This document shows positions 1-10,896 of a stretch of 64,000 bases of DNA, piece after piece. The stretch is taken from the NCBI RefSeq assembly GCF_006538745.1, contig NZ_BJLR01000001.1, forward strand, positions 1 to 64,000. Reading direction: 5' to 3'. Position 1 is the stretch's first letter, and each line of letters starts with the position of its first letter. The DNA comes from Cellulomonas cellasea (GTDB lineage: Bacteria; Actinomycetota; Actinomycetes; Actinomycetales; Cellulomonadaceae). The notes beneath the pieces were generated by a model. The model did not search any database, was not told the origin of the DNA, and saw only the letters and a program-made list of their open reading frames with translations. A program made the translations under genes and the position numbers.

Positions 1-1114
1 GCCGGCTCGACTCCCCGAGCCGGTTCATCACCTCGGTCGTCGCGCCCGCGGCGTCGACCGCCTGGCCCGCGACCTGCGCGGCCTGGCTCGCGTTGGACGC
101 GATCTCGGCGATCGAGGAGCCCATCTGCTCGGCGCCCGCCGCGACCGTCTGGACGCTGCGGGAGACCTGCTCGGCGGCCGCCGAGACGACGCCCGCCTGC
201 GACGCGGTCTCCTCGGCGTTCGCCGCGATCTGCGCGCTCGTGCTCGACATCTCCTCGGCCGCGCCCGCGAGCGTGCCCGAGGACGCGTCGATCGTCGTGA
301 CGACCGTGCGCAGCGACCCGACCGCGGCGTCGAGCGCCGAGCCCATCCGCCCGACCTCGTCCGCGGACGTCAGGCCGGCGGTCACCGTGAGGTCGCCGCG
401 CTCGAGGGCCTCGCACACCAGGCGCACCCGGGTCAGCCCGCCCACGATCGACCGCGCGATGAGCACGCCCAGCCCGAGCGCGAGCACGAGCCCGACGACG
501 AGCAGCAGGATCACGAGCGTCCGGACACCCTCGTACGCGGTGGTCGACTGCTCGACGGCGCCGGCCGCGTCGGACTTCTCGACGTCCACGAGCGCCTGCA
601 GCGCGTCCATCATCGGGTCGATCTGCGCGCCAGCGACCTCGCGCGCCTCGCGCCAGGCCTCGACGTCGCCCTCGCGGCCGGCCGGGAACATCCGCTCGTC
701 GCGGATCAGCACGTAGCCGTCGAGCGCCGCCTCGACCTCGTCGAGCAGCGCCTCCTGCTCGGGCGTCACGTCGAGCTCGCGGTAGGCGGCGAGCGCCTCG
801 CGCCCGGCGGTCTCCGCGGCGCGCGACGCGGTCTCGTGCGCGTCGGCCTCCTCCGTCCCCGAGATGACCTGGTTGGCGGCCTCGAGGCGCATCTCGAGGA
901 CCGAGCGGCGCACGGTCGCGACGTGCTGGAAGCCCGTGAAGTTGTTCTCGTACATCGCGGTCGCGGCGGCGTTCGTGCTCGCGAGGGCGGCGACGCCCAC
1001 GGTGCCCAGCAGGGCGGCGACGAGAGCGGCGACGACCACCGCGGTGAGGACCCGGGTCTGGACCCCGCGGTCGCGGAACCAGGAGAGGAAGGAGGTCCGG
1101 CGTTCTGCAGACAT
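1..1114 (-). CDS. Methyl-accepting chemotaxis protein (N-terminal 371 codons, runs off window)
   Basis: Transmembrane chemoreceptor that would sense a ligand outside the cell and control the CheA kinase. Reading leftward from ATG 1114, a basic N-terminus is followed by one hydrophobic helix (about residues 20-45), then an extracellular alpha-helical sensor that is Glu/Ala rich. A second membrane segment and a HAMP-like linker follow (RGDLTVTAGLTSADEVGRMG region, translated from about 350-420). The signalling coiled coil then begins, with heptad motifs such as AEQVSRSVQTVAAGAEQMGS and IAEIASNASQAAQVAGQA. The C-terminal tip and adaptation region lie beyond base 1. The start is divergent from the GH2 gene with 130 bases between them. 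No che genes are in view. Ligand unknown. The family assignment is secure from the coiled-coil pattern. Confidence 0.85.
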   Translation of the reverse strand, partial: MSAERRTSFLSWFRDRGVQTRVLTAVVVAALVAALLGTVGVAALASTNAAATAMYENNFTGFQHVATVRRSVLEMRLEAANQVISGTEEADAHETASRAAETAGREALAAYRELDVTPEQEALLDEVEAALDGYVLIRDERMFPAGREGDVEAWREAREVAGAQIDPMMDALQALVDVEKSDAAGAVEQSTTAYEGVRTLVILLLVVGLVLALGLGVLIARSIVGGLTRVRLVCEALERGDLTVTAGLTSADEVGRMGSALDAAVGSLRTVVTTIDASSGTLAGAAEEMSSTSAQIAANAEETASQAGVVSAAAEQVSRSVQTVAAGAEQMGSSIAEIASNASQAAQVAGQAVDAAGATTEVMNRLGESSR

Positions 1115-1244
1115 GACGGCTGTTCCGTTCTGTGGTGAGCACGGCCCTGCCCCGGACCGCACCCCCTCATTCGTCGCCTCGGGCACCCAGATGAGAGGTC
1201 CGAGGTCCTCCGCCCGCGTGCCGAGCGGGCGCGGCTGGGACACG

Positions 1245-3170
1245 ATGAACCGCATGGCTCACGGACCCGCGCCGACCGTCCCGACCGACGTGCACCACCC
1301 CCGTCCGCAGTTCGTGCGGCCCGGCTGGGTGGACCTGAGCGGCCCGTGGGGCTTCGCGTTCGACGACGGCATGGTCGGCATGCACGACGACTGGCACGAC
1401 GGCGACCCCGCGCACTTCGACCGGCGGATCCAGGTGCCGTTCCCGTTCGAGTCGCCCGCGAGCGGGATCGGCGACACCGGGTTCCACCCGGTCGTCTGGT
1501 ACCGGCGCACCTTCACCGCGCACGAGCGCGACGGTCACCGGCTCCTCATGCACTTCGGCGCCGTCGACTACCGCGCGCACGTATGGGTCAACGGGCAGTC
1601 GGTCGCCTACCACGAGGGGGGCAACACCCCGTTCACGGCCGACATCACGTCGGCGCTGGTGCCGGAGGGCGAGCAGGTCGTCGTCGTCCGCGCCGAGGAC
1701 CTGCCGGGCGACCTGCGCCAGCCGCGCGGCAAGCAGGACTGGCAGGCGGAGTCGCACGCGATCTGGTACGACCGCACGTCCGGGATCTGGCAGACGGTGT
1801 GGCTCGAGGAGGTCCCGGCCGCCCGCATCCGCGCGCTGCGCTGGAAGCCCGACGCGGACGGGCGGGGCGTCGACATGGACGTGCGCGTGCGGACCGACGG
1901 GCGGGACGGTGCCCGGCTGCGCGTCGTGCTGCGTCAGGGCGAGCGCGTCCTGTCCGACGACGTCTACTCGGTCGACCGCGGCCAGGTCCAGCGCCGGATC
2001 ACGCTCGCGGAGCACGACATGAGCCTCGGGCACTCGGACCTCCTCTGGTCGCCCGAGCACCCCAACCTCATCGACGCGACGCTCGTGCTCCTCGACGGCG
2101 ACGAGGTCCTCGACGTCGTGGGCAGCTACACCGCCGTCCGAAGCATCTCCGCGTCCCGCGACCGCCTGCTGCTGAACGGCCGGCCGTACTACCTGCGGCT
2201 CGTCCTCGCGCAGGGGTTCTGGCCCGAGTCCCACCTCGCCGCCCCTGACCCCGATGCCCTGCGGCGCGAGGTCCAGCTCGTCAAGGACCTCGGCTTCAAC
2301 GGCGTGCGGCTGCACCAGAAGGTCGAGGACCCGCGGTTCCTCGCCTGGTGCGACCGCCTCGGGGTGCTCGTGTGGGCCGAGATGCCCGCGGCGTACGAGT
2401 TCTCGGTGACGACCATCCAGCGGCTCACCCGCGAGTGGCTCGAGGTGCTCGACCGCGACGCGAGCCACCCGTGCATCATCGCCTGGGTCCCGGTCAACGA
2501 GAGCTGGGGCGTGCCCGCGCTCGAGCGCTCGCCGGAGCAGCAGAACCTCGTGCGGGCGCTCTACCACCTGACGAAGTCGCTCGACGGCGACCGTCTCGTG
2601 ATCGGCAACGACGGCTGGGAGCAGCCGGTGACGGACGTCGTCACGGTGCACGACTACGCCTCGCGCGGGCAGGTCCTGCGCGACCGGTACGCCGACTGGG
2701 ACCGGCTCGAGCACACCCTCGCGCGGACGCAGCCCGCGTACCGCGTCGTGCTGCTCGCGGGCGCCTCGCGCGAGGACCGGCCCGTGCTGATCAGCGAGTT
2801 CGGGGGGATCTCCTACGACCCGGACCAGCGCGCCGGCTGGAGCGGGTACGGCTCCGTGCGCAGCAGCGACCAGCTGCTCGCCGGGTACCAGGACCTCGTG
2901 CACGCGCTGCTCGACAGCGCGGCCGTCGTCGGCTTCTGCTGGACCCAGCTCACCGACACCCAGCAGGAACGCAACGGGCTCCTGACCGCGGAGCGCGTCC
3001 CGAAGGCCCCCGTCGAGCAGATCCGGCGCATCACGACGCGCGTCTCGGCGGCCGTCCCGGGCGACGCGGTCGACGAGTTCTCCTACGGCGACTACCCCCC
3101 GGGCGGCCCCCGGGAGCCCTCCCCGGACTTCCGGATCGAGGGCGTCGGTGCGGACCTGGACCCGCGCTGA
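1245..3170 (+). CDS. Glycoside hydrolase family 2 protein (beta-galactosidase/glucuronidase type)
   Basis: Retaining exo-beta-glycosidase of 641 residues. The N-terminal jelly-roll sugar-binding domain (about residues 30-200) has the typical WYRRTF and MHFGAVDYRAHVWVNG strands. An Ig-like sandwich follows, then a TIM barrel (about 300-600). The acid/base is Glu419 in VNESWG and the nucleophile is Glu518 in ISEFGG, both present, so the enzyme should be active. The RLHQKVEDPRFLAWCDRLG motif before the catalytic Glu is standard for GH2. There is no signal peptide, so it probably acts on imported oligosaccharides. ATG 1245 was chosen because upstream codons look non-coding; ATG 1254 is an alternative. 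Substrate (galactoside, glucuronide or mannoside) cannot be read from sequence. Confidence 0.85.
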   Translation: MNRMAHGPAPTVPTDVHHPRPQFVRPGWVDLSGPWGFAFDDGMVGMHDDWHDGDPAHFDRRIQVPFPFESPASGIGDTGFHPVVWYRRTFTAHERDGHRLLMHFGAVDYRAHVWVNGQSVAYHEGGNTPFTADITSALVPEGEQVVVVRAEDLPGDLRQPRGKQDWQAESHAIWYDRTSGIWQTVWLEEVPAARIRALRWKPDADGRGVDMDVRVRTDGRDGARLRVVLRQGERVLSDDVYSVDRGQVQRRITLAEHDMSLGHSDLLWSPEHPNLIDATLVLLDGDEVLDVVGSYTAVRSISASRDRLLLNGRPYYLRLVLAQGFWPESHLAAPDPDALRREVQLVKDLGFNGVRLHQKVEDPRFLAWCDRLGVLVWAEMPAAYEFSVTTIQRLTREWLEVLDRDASHPCIIAWVPVNESWGVPALERSPEQQNLVRALYHLTKSLDGDRLVIGNDGWEQPVTDVVTVHDYASRGQVLRDRYADWDRLEHTLARTQPAYRVVLLAGASREDRPVLISEFGGISYDPDQRAGWSGYGSVRSSDQLLAGYQDLVHALLDSAAVVGFCWTQLTDTQQERNGLLTAERVPKAPVEQIRRITTRVSAAVPGDAVDEFSYGDYPPGGPREPSPDFRIEGVGADLDPR

Positions 3171-3329
3171 CCTGCACCCCAGGCCCCTGACCTGGACACT
3201 TGCCCGTCTCCCGGAGGACGCTCGACGCGCCGGACCGGCGTTTCCGGCTTAGGTTGTCTGGCAGACCGGTTGGGTACACAGCCCGATGCACGGAGGACGC
3301 GAGGCCGCGTCCCCGATCTCGGAGGTACT

Positions 3330-5923
3330 GTGCGCCCGATCGACGCCGGCTCTGTCCACCCGCTCCACCCTCTCCCGGACGTGGGCCGTACGTTCGTGGG
3401 CGGCTTCGAGAGCACCTACCACCCGGCGTCCGGTGTCGATGCCCTCGAGGTCACCGGACACGTCGCCCGGTACGACGAGGACCTCGACCAGCTCCTCGCG
3501 GGCGGTGTGCGGCACCTGCGGTACCCGCTGCGGTGGCACCGCATCGAGGCCCAGCCCGGGGTCTTCGACTGGGACGAGACCGACCGCGTGCTCGGGACGC
3601 TGCGCGCGCGGGGTGCCGTCCCGATCGTCGACCTCGTGCACCACACGTCCTACCCCGACTGGCTGACCGACGGGTTCCGGGACGAGCGGTTCGGCCCGGC
3701 GTTCGTGCGGTACGCGACCGCCGTCGCCGACCGGTACCCGTGGCTGGCCGCGTACACCCTCTTCAACGAGCCGTTCGCGACGCTGTTCCTGTCCGGCCAC
3801 GAGGCCCTCTGGCCGCCGTACGACCGCGGGGTCCCCGGCCTGCGCCGGCTGCTCCTCTCGGTGCTCCCGTCCCTGTCCGAGGCGGCGGCGTACTGGCGCA
3901 CCGCACTGCCCGATGCTCACCACGTGTGGGTCGACACCGCGGAGCACCACACCGCGACCGGCCCCGGGGTCGACTACGCCGCGCTGGCCAACGACCGGCG
4001 CCACGTCGTCCTCGACCTCGCCCTCGGCCACGACCTCGATCTCGAGCGGCCGTTCCTCCGCGAGCTCGTCGTGGACGGCGGGGAGGAGCTGCTCACGCTC
4101 CCGCCGCTGCGGGTGGACGTGCTCGGGCTCGACTACTACTGCCACTCGGAGTGGTTCTACGACGAGCACGGCAGCCACGCGCCGTCGCCGCACCCGGTCG
4201 GCATGGCGGACGTCGTGCAGCAGTACGCGGAGCGCTACGGACTGCCGGTCATGCTGACCGAGACGAACCTGCGCGGGCTGCCCTCGGACCGCATCTCCTG
4301 GATGCGCTACACGCTCGAGCAGTACGAGCTCGCGCTGTCCCGCGGCGTCCCGCTGCACGGGTACTGCTGGTTCCCGCAGGTCGACTCCGCCGACTGGGAC
4401 TCGCTGCTGGCGCGGGCCGCCGGCCGGGTCGACCCCGTCGGGGTGGTCTCGCTCGACGCGGACGGCACGCGCCGGCGCACGGAGTTCACCGACGCCTGGG
4501 AGCGCGCCGCCGCCGGCGCCCCGGTCGCGGACCTCCCGGCGGTGCGCTTCCAGCCGCCGTGCGACGAGCAGCTCCAGGGCCTCCTGCCGTCGCTGGCGCA
4601 CTGGCCGTGGCTCGACCCGACCCCCGAGCAGACGGTCCCGGCGCTGAGCGCCGACCTCCCCACGGGCCGCACCGGCTCCCCCGACCTCTCCGACCACGAC
4701 CTCGACACCCGGGAGCACACCATGACCACGTTGCCGTCGTCCGCCGTACCGGCCACGACCGAGCCGACGCAGCCCGATCTCGTCGTGCTGTCCCATCTCC
4801 GGTGGCCGTGGGTCTGGCAGCGACCCCAGCACATCGTGTCCCGGCTCGCCCGGCAGCGGGCCGAGGCCGGCGCCCGGACGTACGTCGTCGAGGAGCCGGT
4901 CGTCGCGGACGTCGACACCCCCCGCCTCGGGACCGAGGAGGTCGACGGGATCACGCGCGTGTGGCTCGTGATGCCGGTCGCGGACAGCCCCACCCTGCGC
5001 TCCGAGGCCCACCCGGCCGACCGGGGCTTCGAGGACGCGGCGGCCGACTGCTACGGCGCGCTGCTCGCCGCGATGCTCGGGGAGCGGGCGCTGCCCCCCG
5101 ACGTGTGGGTGTACACCCCCATGGCGTTCGAGCTCGCGCAGCACCTCGAGCCGGGCCGGCTCGTGTACGACGTCATGGACGACCTCGCGTCGTTCAAGGA
5201 CGCGCCCGAGGGCCTCGTCCTGCGCCAGCGCCGGCTGCTCGCGGAGGCCGACGTCGTCTTCACCGGGGGGCCGTCGCTCGACCGGTCCATCCGCAAGCAG
5301 CGCACCACGGGTGTGCACCTGTTCCGCAGCGGCGTCGAGACGGAGCACTACGCGCAGAGCCGGCTGCTGCGCACCGAGCACGAGCGCCCGGTCGCGGGCT
5401 ACGTCGGTGTCGTCGACGAGCGGCTGGACCTCGACCTCCTCGACGAGCTCGCGGAGTACCTGCCCGACTGGACGATCCGGGTCGTCGGGCCCGTCGCGAA
5501 GATCGACCCCGCCGACCTGCCACGGCGACCGAACATCGAGTACCCGGGCATGGCGCGGTACGACGAGCTGCCCGAGGTCATGGCCGGCTTCGACGTCGCG
5601 CTGATGCCGTTCGCCCTGAACGAGGCCACGCGCTCGATCAGCCCCACCAAGACGCTCGAGTACCTCGCCGCAGGGCTGCCCGTGGTCTCGACGGGGGTCG
5701 CGGACGTGATCGCCGACTACGCCGACGTCGTCTGCCTCGCCGACGACGGCCAGCAGTTCGCGGCGGCGTGCCGGCGTGTGCTGCTCGACGACCCCCGGGC
5801 GCGCGACCGCCGGGCGAGGCCGCTGCAGGCGCGCCAGGAGTGGGACCACATCGCGTCCTCCATGGCCGGGCTGCTCGACGCGGCCCGGTCCGCGGGCGCC
5901 GGCACCCGGGCGGAGGAGACGGC

Positions 5924-5927
<4 letters not shown>
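3330..5927 (+). CDS. GH-A clan glycosidase domain fused to a GT-B glycosyltransferase
   Basis: An 865-residue two-enzyme polypeptide. Residues 1 to about 390 are a (beta/alpha)8 glycosidase resembling family 1/5 enzymes, with proton donor Glu147 in LFNEPFA and nucleophile Glu311 in MLTETN. Residues about 465-865 are a GT-B glycosyltransferase beginning with the WPWVWQRPQH signature and ending with the donor-binding segment SPTKTLEYLAAGLPVVS. The linker is Pro/Thr/Asp rich. ATG 4722 (Met465) is preceded by GGGAG seven bases away, so the transferase might also be made alone. Start GTG 3330 sits three bases after GGAGGT; TTG 3270 is in frame but poor. The stop overlaps the next start (GTGA). Linkage to glf suggests synthesis or remodelling of a galactofuranose-containing surface glycan; this is inference. 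Confidence 0.75.
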
Positions 5928-7428
<1,501 letters not shown>

Positions 7429-7460
7429 CCGGGCGGGGGCCCGTGGCGCCGCGGCCACCC

Positions 7461-7486
7461 GCGCGCGGCGTCGCGGGCTCGCGCGC
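7461..7486. terminator. Candidate stem-loop between convergent genes
   Basis: GCGCGCG at 7461-7467 pairs with CGCGCGC at 7480-7486 around a 12-base loop, in the 84-base gap between glf (+) and the phosphatase gene (-). There is no T-run. In DNA this GC-rich such stems arise by chance, so confidence is low. Confidence 0.3.
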
Positions 7487-7512
7487 ACCGGGCTCGTGCT
7501 GACGCCGCCCCG

Positions 7513-9843
7513 TCACGACGCCGGCGCCGGACCCGGGTCGTGGACCGTCGGCCGGTCGAGCCGCAGCCGGAACCACACGCCCTTGCCGGCCGCGCTCCCG
7601 TCGGTCCCCCACGCCTCCGCGAACCGCTCGACGAGCTCCATGCCGCGCCCCCCGGTGTCCTCGCGGCGCGCGTGCTTGACCACGGGCGCGTGGGGGTTGT
7701 CGTCCTGCACGGAGACCGTGATCGACCCCGCGGCGCACGTCACCGTCACGGCGACGAGCTCACGCACCAGCCCGTACTTGACGGCGTTGGTCACGACCTC
7801 GCTCGTGAGGAGCTTGGCCAGCGCGAGCGTGGGGTCACCCGCGCCGTGCTCGCGCGCGACGCCCACGACCCAGTGCCGGCTGGTGTGCGCGGACTGCGGG
7901 ACGGCCGGGACGCGGAGCGTGCGGCGGTCGGCGCCCGGTCCGGCGGGGCCCGGGTCGCCGGCGTCCCGGGGCGTCCGGGTGCGCTCCTCGGCCACCGGGG
8001 ACGCGGGGGCGCGGTCCGCGAGCGCCGGGTCGCCTGCGCGGTGCACGCGGATGGCGACGACCGCGACGTCGTCCTCGGGGTGCGGCGGCAGCATCGCGCC
8101 CAGGACGTCGTCGCACAGCTCCTCGAGCGGCGCGCCGGCCGACGCCGCGAGCCGGGTGCGCAGGGCCTCGATGCCGAGCGGGACGCTCTCCCCGCGCCGC
8201 TCGACGAGCCCGTCCGTGTACAGGAAGAGCACCGAGCCGGCGGCGAGCTCCGCGGTCCACTCGTCGCGCTCCGCCTCCGGGTTGATGCCCAGGAGGAGGT
8301 TCGTGCGCTCGCCCGCGAGCTGCGTGACCGAGCCGTCCGGGTGCGCGACGAGCGGCGGGAGGTGCCCCGCGTTCGACCACCGCACGACCCGGTCGTCGCC
8401 GTCCGGCTCGCCGGGCACGCGCTCGACGCGCGCGACGAGCCCCGTCGCGACGGTCGGGAGCTCGAGCGTGTCGATCGCCCGGTCGACGGCCCGGACGAGC
8501 TCGGCCGGCGACGCGGGCGTCGTGACGGCGATCCCGCGCAGCATCGCCCGGAGCTGGCCCATCGCGGCGGCGGCCTCGATGTCGTGCCCGACGACGTCGC
8601 CGATCACGACGACGGTCTCGCCGCTGCGCTGCACGAACACGTCGTACCAGTCCCCGCCGACCTGGGTCGCCTGCGCCGCCGGGACGTAGCGGACCGCGAC
8701 CTCGAGGCCGGCGGGCTGCGGCGGGTCACTGAGCAGCGAGCGCTGGAGCGTCTCCGACGTCCGTGCCGCGACCGCGGCGGCCTCCCGCTCGGCCTGCAGC
8801 GCCATGAGCCGGTCGAGCGCCTGGGCGCACTGCGCCGCGAGGCTGTCGAGCAGCTCGAGCTCGTCGGCGTCGAACGTGCGCTCCTCGACCCAGGACACCG
8901 CGAGCGCACCGACGCACGCGTCGCGCACCGTCAGCGGGAGGATCGCCCACGCGTCGCGCTGCGTGTCGGCGTACGCCGCGGCCATGCTCGGGTGGAACGC
9001 GACGCCCGACGCCCGCGTGGGCAGCAGCAGCCGTCGCCCGGTGCGCGCGACCCACGGCCCCGCCAGCGGGCTGTCGAACGGCAGGTGCTGGTACCGGTCC
9101 TGCACGTGCTCGCCGAGCGCGGCGGCGCTGACCCGCCAGCCGCCTACCTCGTCGCGCGTGAACAGGGCCCCGCCCGCGGCGCCGAGCACCTGCGGGCCCT
9201 GGGCGAGGACGATCCGCTCGAGGTCCTGCACGCTCTCCGCGGAGGTGAGCCGCAGCGCGACCTCGCCGAGGCCCGCGACCCGGCGCGCGGCGACGTCCCG
9301 GGCCTCCTGCGCGGCGACGAGCTCCTGCAGCCGCACGTAGAGGTCGGCCTCGAGCGCCTCGACGTGCTCGGGCAGGGGCGCCTCGCCGCCGGTGTCCCGG
9401 CCGCGGGCGCGCCGTTCGGCGACGTAGGCGGTCACGTCCTCGACGCGCTCGAGGACCAGGCCCGGTCCGCCGTCGTGACCCGGCAGCGCGACGAGCGTGA
9501 GCGACCAGAACCGCTCGGCCCGCCCGCCGCCGGGGACGTCGACGTCGTACTTCGCGAGCGGCACGACCTGGCTGCGCCCGGTGTCGCGGACCCGCTCGAG
9601 CGCGAGCTGCAGCGGGTGGCGGCCCTGCTCGTCGACCGTCGCGGGGTCCGGGGGGAACGCCTCGAAGAGCGGGCGACCGACGAGCTCCTCGCGGCCGCGG
9701 CCCACGAGCCCGACGTACGCCGCGTTCACCTCGACGACGACGAGGTCGTGGTCGAGCACGAGGTACGCGGTCGGCGAGGCGTCGAAGACCCGACGGAGGT
9801 CGACGGCGCCGTCGAGGGCCGCCGGTGCCCGCTCGTCCCGCAT
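7513..9843 (-). CDS. PAS-GAF-PP2C phosphatase with C-terminal anti-sigma-type ATPase domain
   Basis: A 776-residue stress or development signalling protein combining an RsbU-type phosphatase with an RsbW-like kinase domain. Domains in order: PAS (about 15-130; FDASPTAYLVLDHDL), GAF (about 180-340), PP2C/SpoIIE phosphatase (about 375-600) with metal motifs GGDWYD, IGDVVGHD, LYTDGLVE and EDDVAVVAI, a Pro/Ala linker, and a GHKL ATPase (about 640-770) with SEVVTNAVKYG and DTGGRGMELVE. Such proteins usually control an anti-sigma-factor antagonist. No STAS or sigma gene lies nearby, so the target is unknown. ATG 9843 was chosen because GGAGG precedes it and the residues upstream of it are non-conserved. 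It diverges from the xanthine dehydrogenase genes. Confidence 0.85.
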   Translation of the reverse strand: MRDERAPAALDGAVDLRRVFDASPTAYLVLDHDLVVVEVNAAYVGLVGRGREELVGRPLFEAFPPDPATVDEQGRHPLQLALERVRDTGRSQVVPLAKYDVDVPGGGRAERFWSLTLVALPGHDGGPGLVLERVEDVTAYVAERRARGRDTGGEAPLPEHVEALEADLYVRLQELVAAQEARDVAARRVAGLGEVALRLTSAESVQDLERIVLAQGPQVLGAAGGALFTRDEVGGWRVSAAALGEHVQDRYQHLPFDSPLAGPWVARTGRRLLLPTRASGVAFHPSMAAAYADTQRDAWAILPLTVRDACVGALAVSWVEERTFDADELELLDSLAAQCAQALDRLMALQAEREAAAVAARTSETLQRSLLSDPPQPAGLEVAVRYVPAAQATQVGGDWYDVFVQRSGETVVVIGDVVGHDIEAAAAMGQLRAMLRGIAVTTPASPAELVRAVDRAIDTLELPTVATGLVARVERVPGEPDGDDRVVRWSNAGHLPPLVAHPDGSVTQLAGERTNLLLGINPEAERDEWTAELAAGSVLFLYTDGLVERRGESVPLGIEALRTRLAASAGAPLEELCDDVLGAMLPPHPEDDVAVVAIRVHRAGDPALADRAPASPVAEERTRTPRDAGDPGPAGPGADRRTLRVPAVPQSAHTSRHWVVGVAREHGAGDPTLALAKLLTSEVVTNAVKYGLVRELVAVTVTCAAGSITVSVQDDNPHAPVVKHARREDTGGRGMELVERFAEAWGTDGSAAGKGVWFRLRLDRPTVHDPGPAPAS

Positions 9844-10011
9844 GTGCCTCCTCGACGACGACGGTCGTGCCGCGACCGGGGCCGTGCCCGCCGTGAGCAC
9901 CGCCGGGACCCTCCGGTCCGCTGACGCACATCTTCGCCTGCTGCACACCGCTCCCGCGCCCCAGACGTGCCGCGCGGGCGGGTGGACCTGCAACCCGCCG
10001 TGGCCCCGCGC

Positions 10012-10027
10012 GTTACACCGGCGTCAC
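10012..10027. promoter_or_regulatory. GlnR-type box before the xanthine dehydrogenase operon
   Basis: GTTAC-ACCGGC-GTCAC fits the actinobacterial GlnR pattern of two 5-base GTnAC half-sites one 11-bp turn apart. It lies 27-42 bases upstream of ATG 10054. A near copy precedes the uricase gene (17545-17560; 13 of 16 positions identical). Nitrogen control of purine breakdown makes sense, but the GlnR gene is not in the window. Confidence 0.5.
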
Positions 10028-10053
10028 GCGCGTGCGGTTCACTCGGCCGTCCC

Positions 10054-10896
10054 ATGGATCTGACCTCCGTCCGGACCGTCCGCGTCCCGCACCGCCGGGA
10101 CGAGCTCGGGTGCGCGCCGGGCGAGGTCCTGCTCGGCGGCGGGACGTGGCTGTTCTCCGAGCCGCAGCCGGGCGTGACCGGGCTCGTCGACCTCGCCGGG
10201 CTCGGCTGGCCGCCGCTGACCGTGACCGGCGCGGGCCTGAGCATCGCGGGGACGTGCACGCTCGCGGAGCTGGGCGCGGCCACGCCCGGGCTGCCCGCGC
10301 CGGTGGCGGCGCTCGTCGGCGCGTGCTGCGACGCGCTGCTCGGCTCGTTCACGGTCCGGCACGCGGCGACCGTGGGCGGCAACGTCTGCCTCGCGCTGCC
10401 CGCGGGGCCGATGATCGCGCTCGCCGCGACGCTCGACGCCGACGCGCTCGTGTGGACGCCCGGCGGCGGCGAGCGCACCGAGCCCGTCGCCGATCTCGTG
10501 CTCGGCGTGCGGCGCACCGCGCTGCGTCCCGGCGAGGTGCTGCGGTCGGTCGAGGTCCCGCGCGCCGTGCTCGACGCCCGCACGGCGGCGCGCCGGATCG
10601 CGCTGTCGCCGCTCGGGCGCTCCGGGGCGTTCGTGACAGGGCGGGTCGACGCCACGGGGCGCACGGTCGTCGTGGTGACCGCCTCGACGCCGCGGCCCCA
10701 CGTCCTGCGGTTCGACGCCCCGCCGGGTCCGGGCGAGCTCGCCGGCGCCGTGCACGCGATCGACGACTGGTACGACGACCCGCACGGCGCGCCGGACTGG
10801 CGGCACGCGATGACCGTGCTGCTCGCCGAGGAGGTCCGCGCCGAGCTCGCGGCGGCACCTCCCCCGGCGCCGGCCGGCCGGGGCGGTGGCGCATGA
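10054..10896 (+). CDS. Xanthine dehydrogenase FAD-binding subunit
   Basis: A 280-residue CoxM/XdhB-type subunit that carries FAD and passes electrons from the FeS clusters to the final acceptor in xanthine or hypoxanthine oxidation. The FAD phosphate-binding loop is GEVLLGGGTWLF (about residues 22-33). The second FAD motif, RHAATVGGNVCLALPAGPM, replaces the usual TIGGN with TVGGN. The C-terminal CO dehydrogenase flavoprotein domain is present but short. Start ATG 10054 has no clear ribosome-binding site, so the message may be leaderless. The stop overlaps the next start (ATGA), coupling it to the FeS/Mo subunit. Coding strand and context are unambiguous. Confidence 0.88.
   Translation: MDLTSVRTVRVPHRRDELGCAPGEVLLGGGTWLFSEPQPGVTGLVDLAGLGWPPLTVTGAGLSIAGTCTLAELGAATPGLPAPVAALVGACCDALLGSFTVRHAATVGGNVCLALPAGPMIALAATLDADALVWTPGGGERTEPVADLVLGVRRTALRPGEVLRSVEVPRAVLDARTAARRIALSPLGRSGAFVTGRVDATGRTVVVVTASTPRPHVLRFDAPPGPGELAGAVHAIDDWYDDPHGAPDWRHAMTVLLAEEVRAELAAAPPPAPAGRGGGA

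Noticed and set aside
93-716. Long plus-strand open frame opposite the chemoreceptor
   Set aside because: Ser/Ala/Thr/Arg-rich translation with no domain; it is the antisense shadow of the coiled-coil gene, which has clear receptor motifs.
1167-2903. Minus-strand 578-codon frame opposite the GH2 gene
   Set aside because: Val/Arg/Asp-rich low-information translation; the GH2 frame has catalytic motifs and the expected third-position GC bias.
3256-3266. GTCTGGCAGAC palindrome before the fusion gene
   Set aside because: Only 5-bp arms and no second copy; too weak to call an operator.
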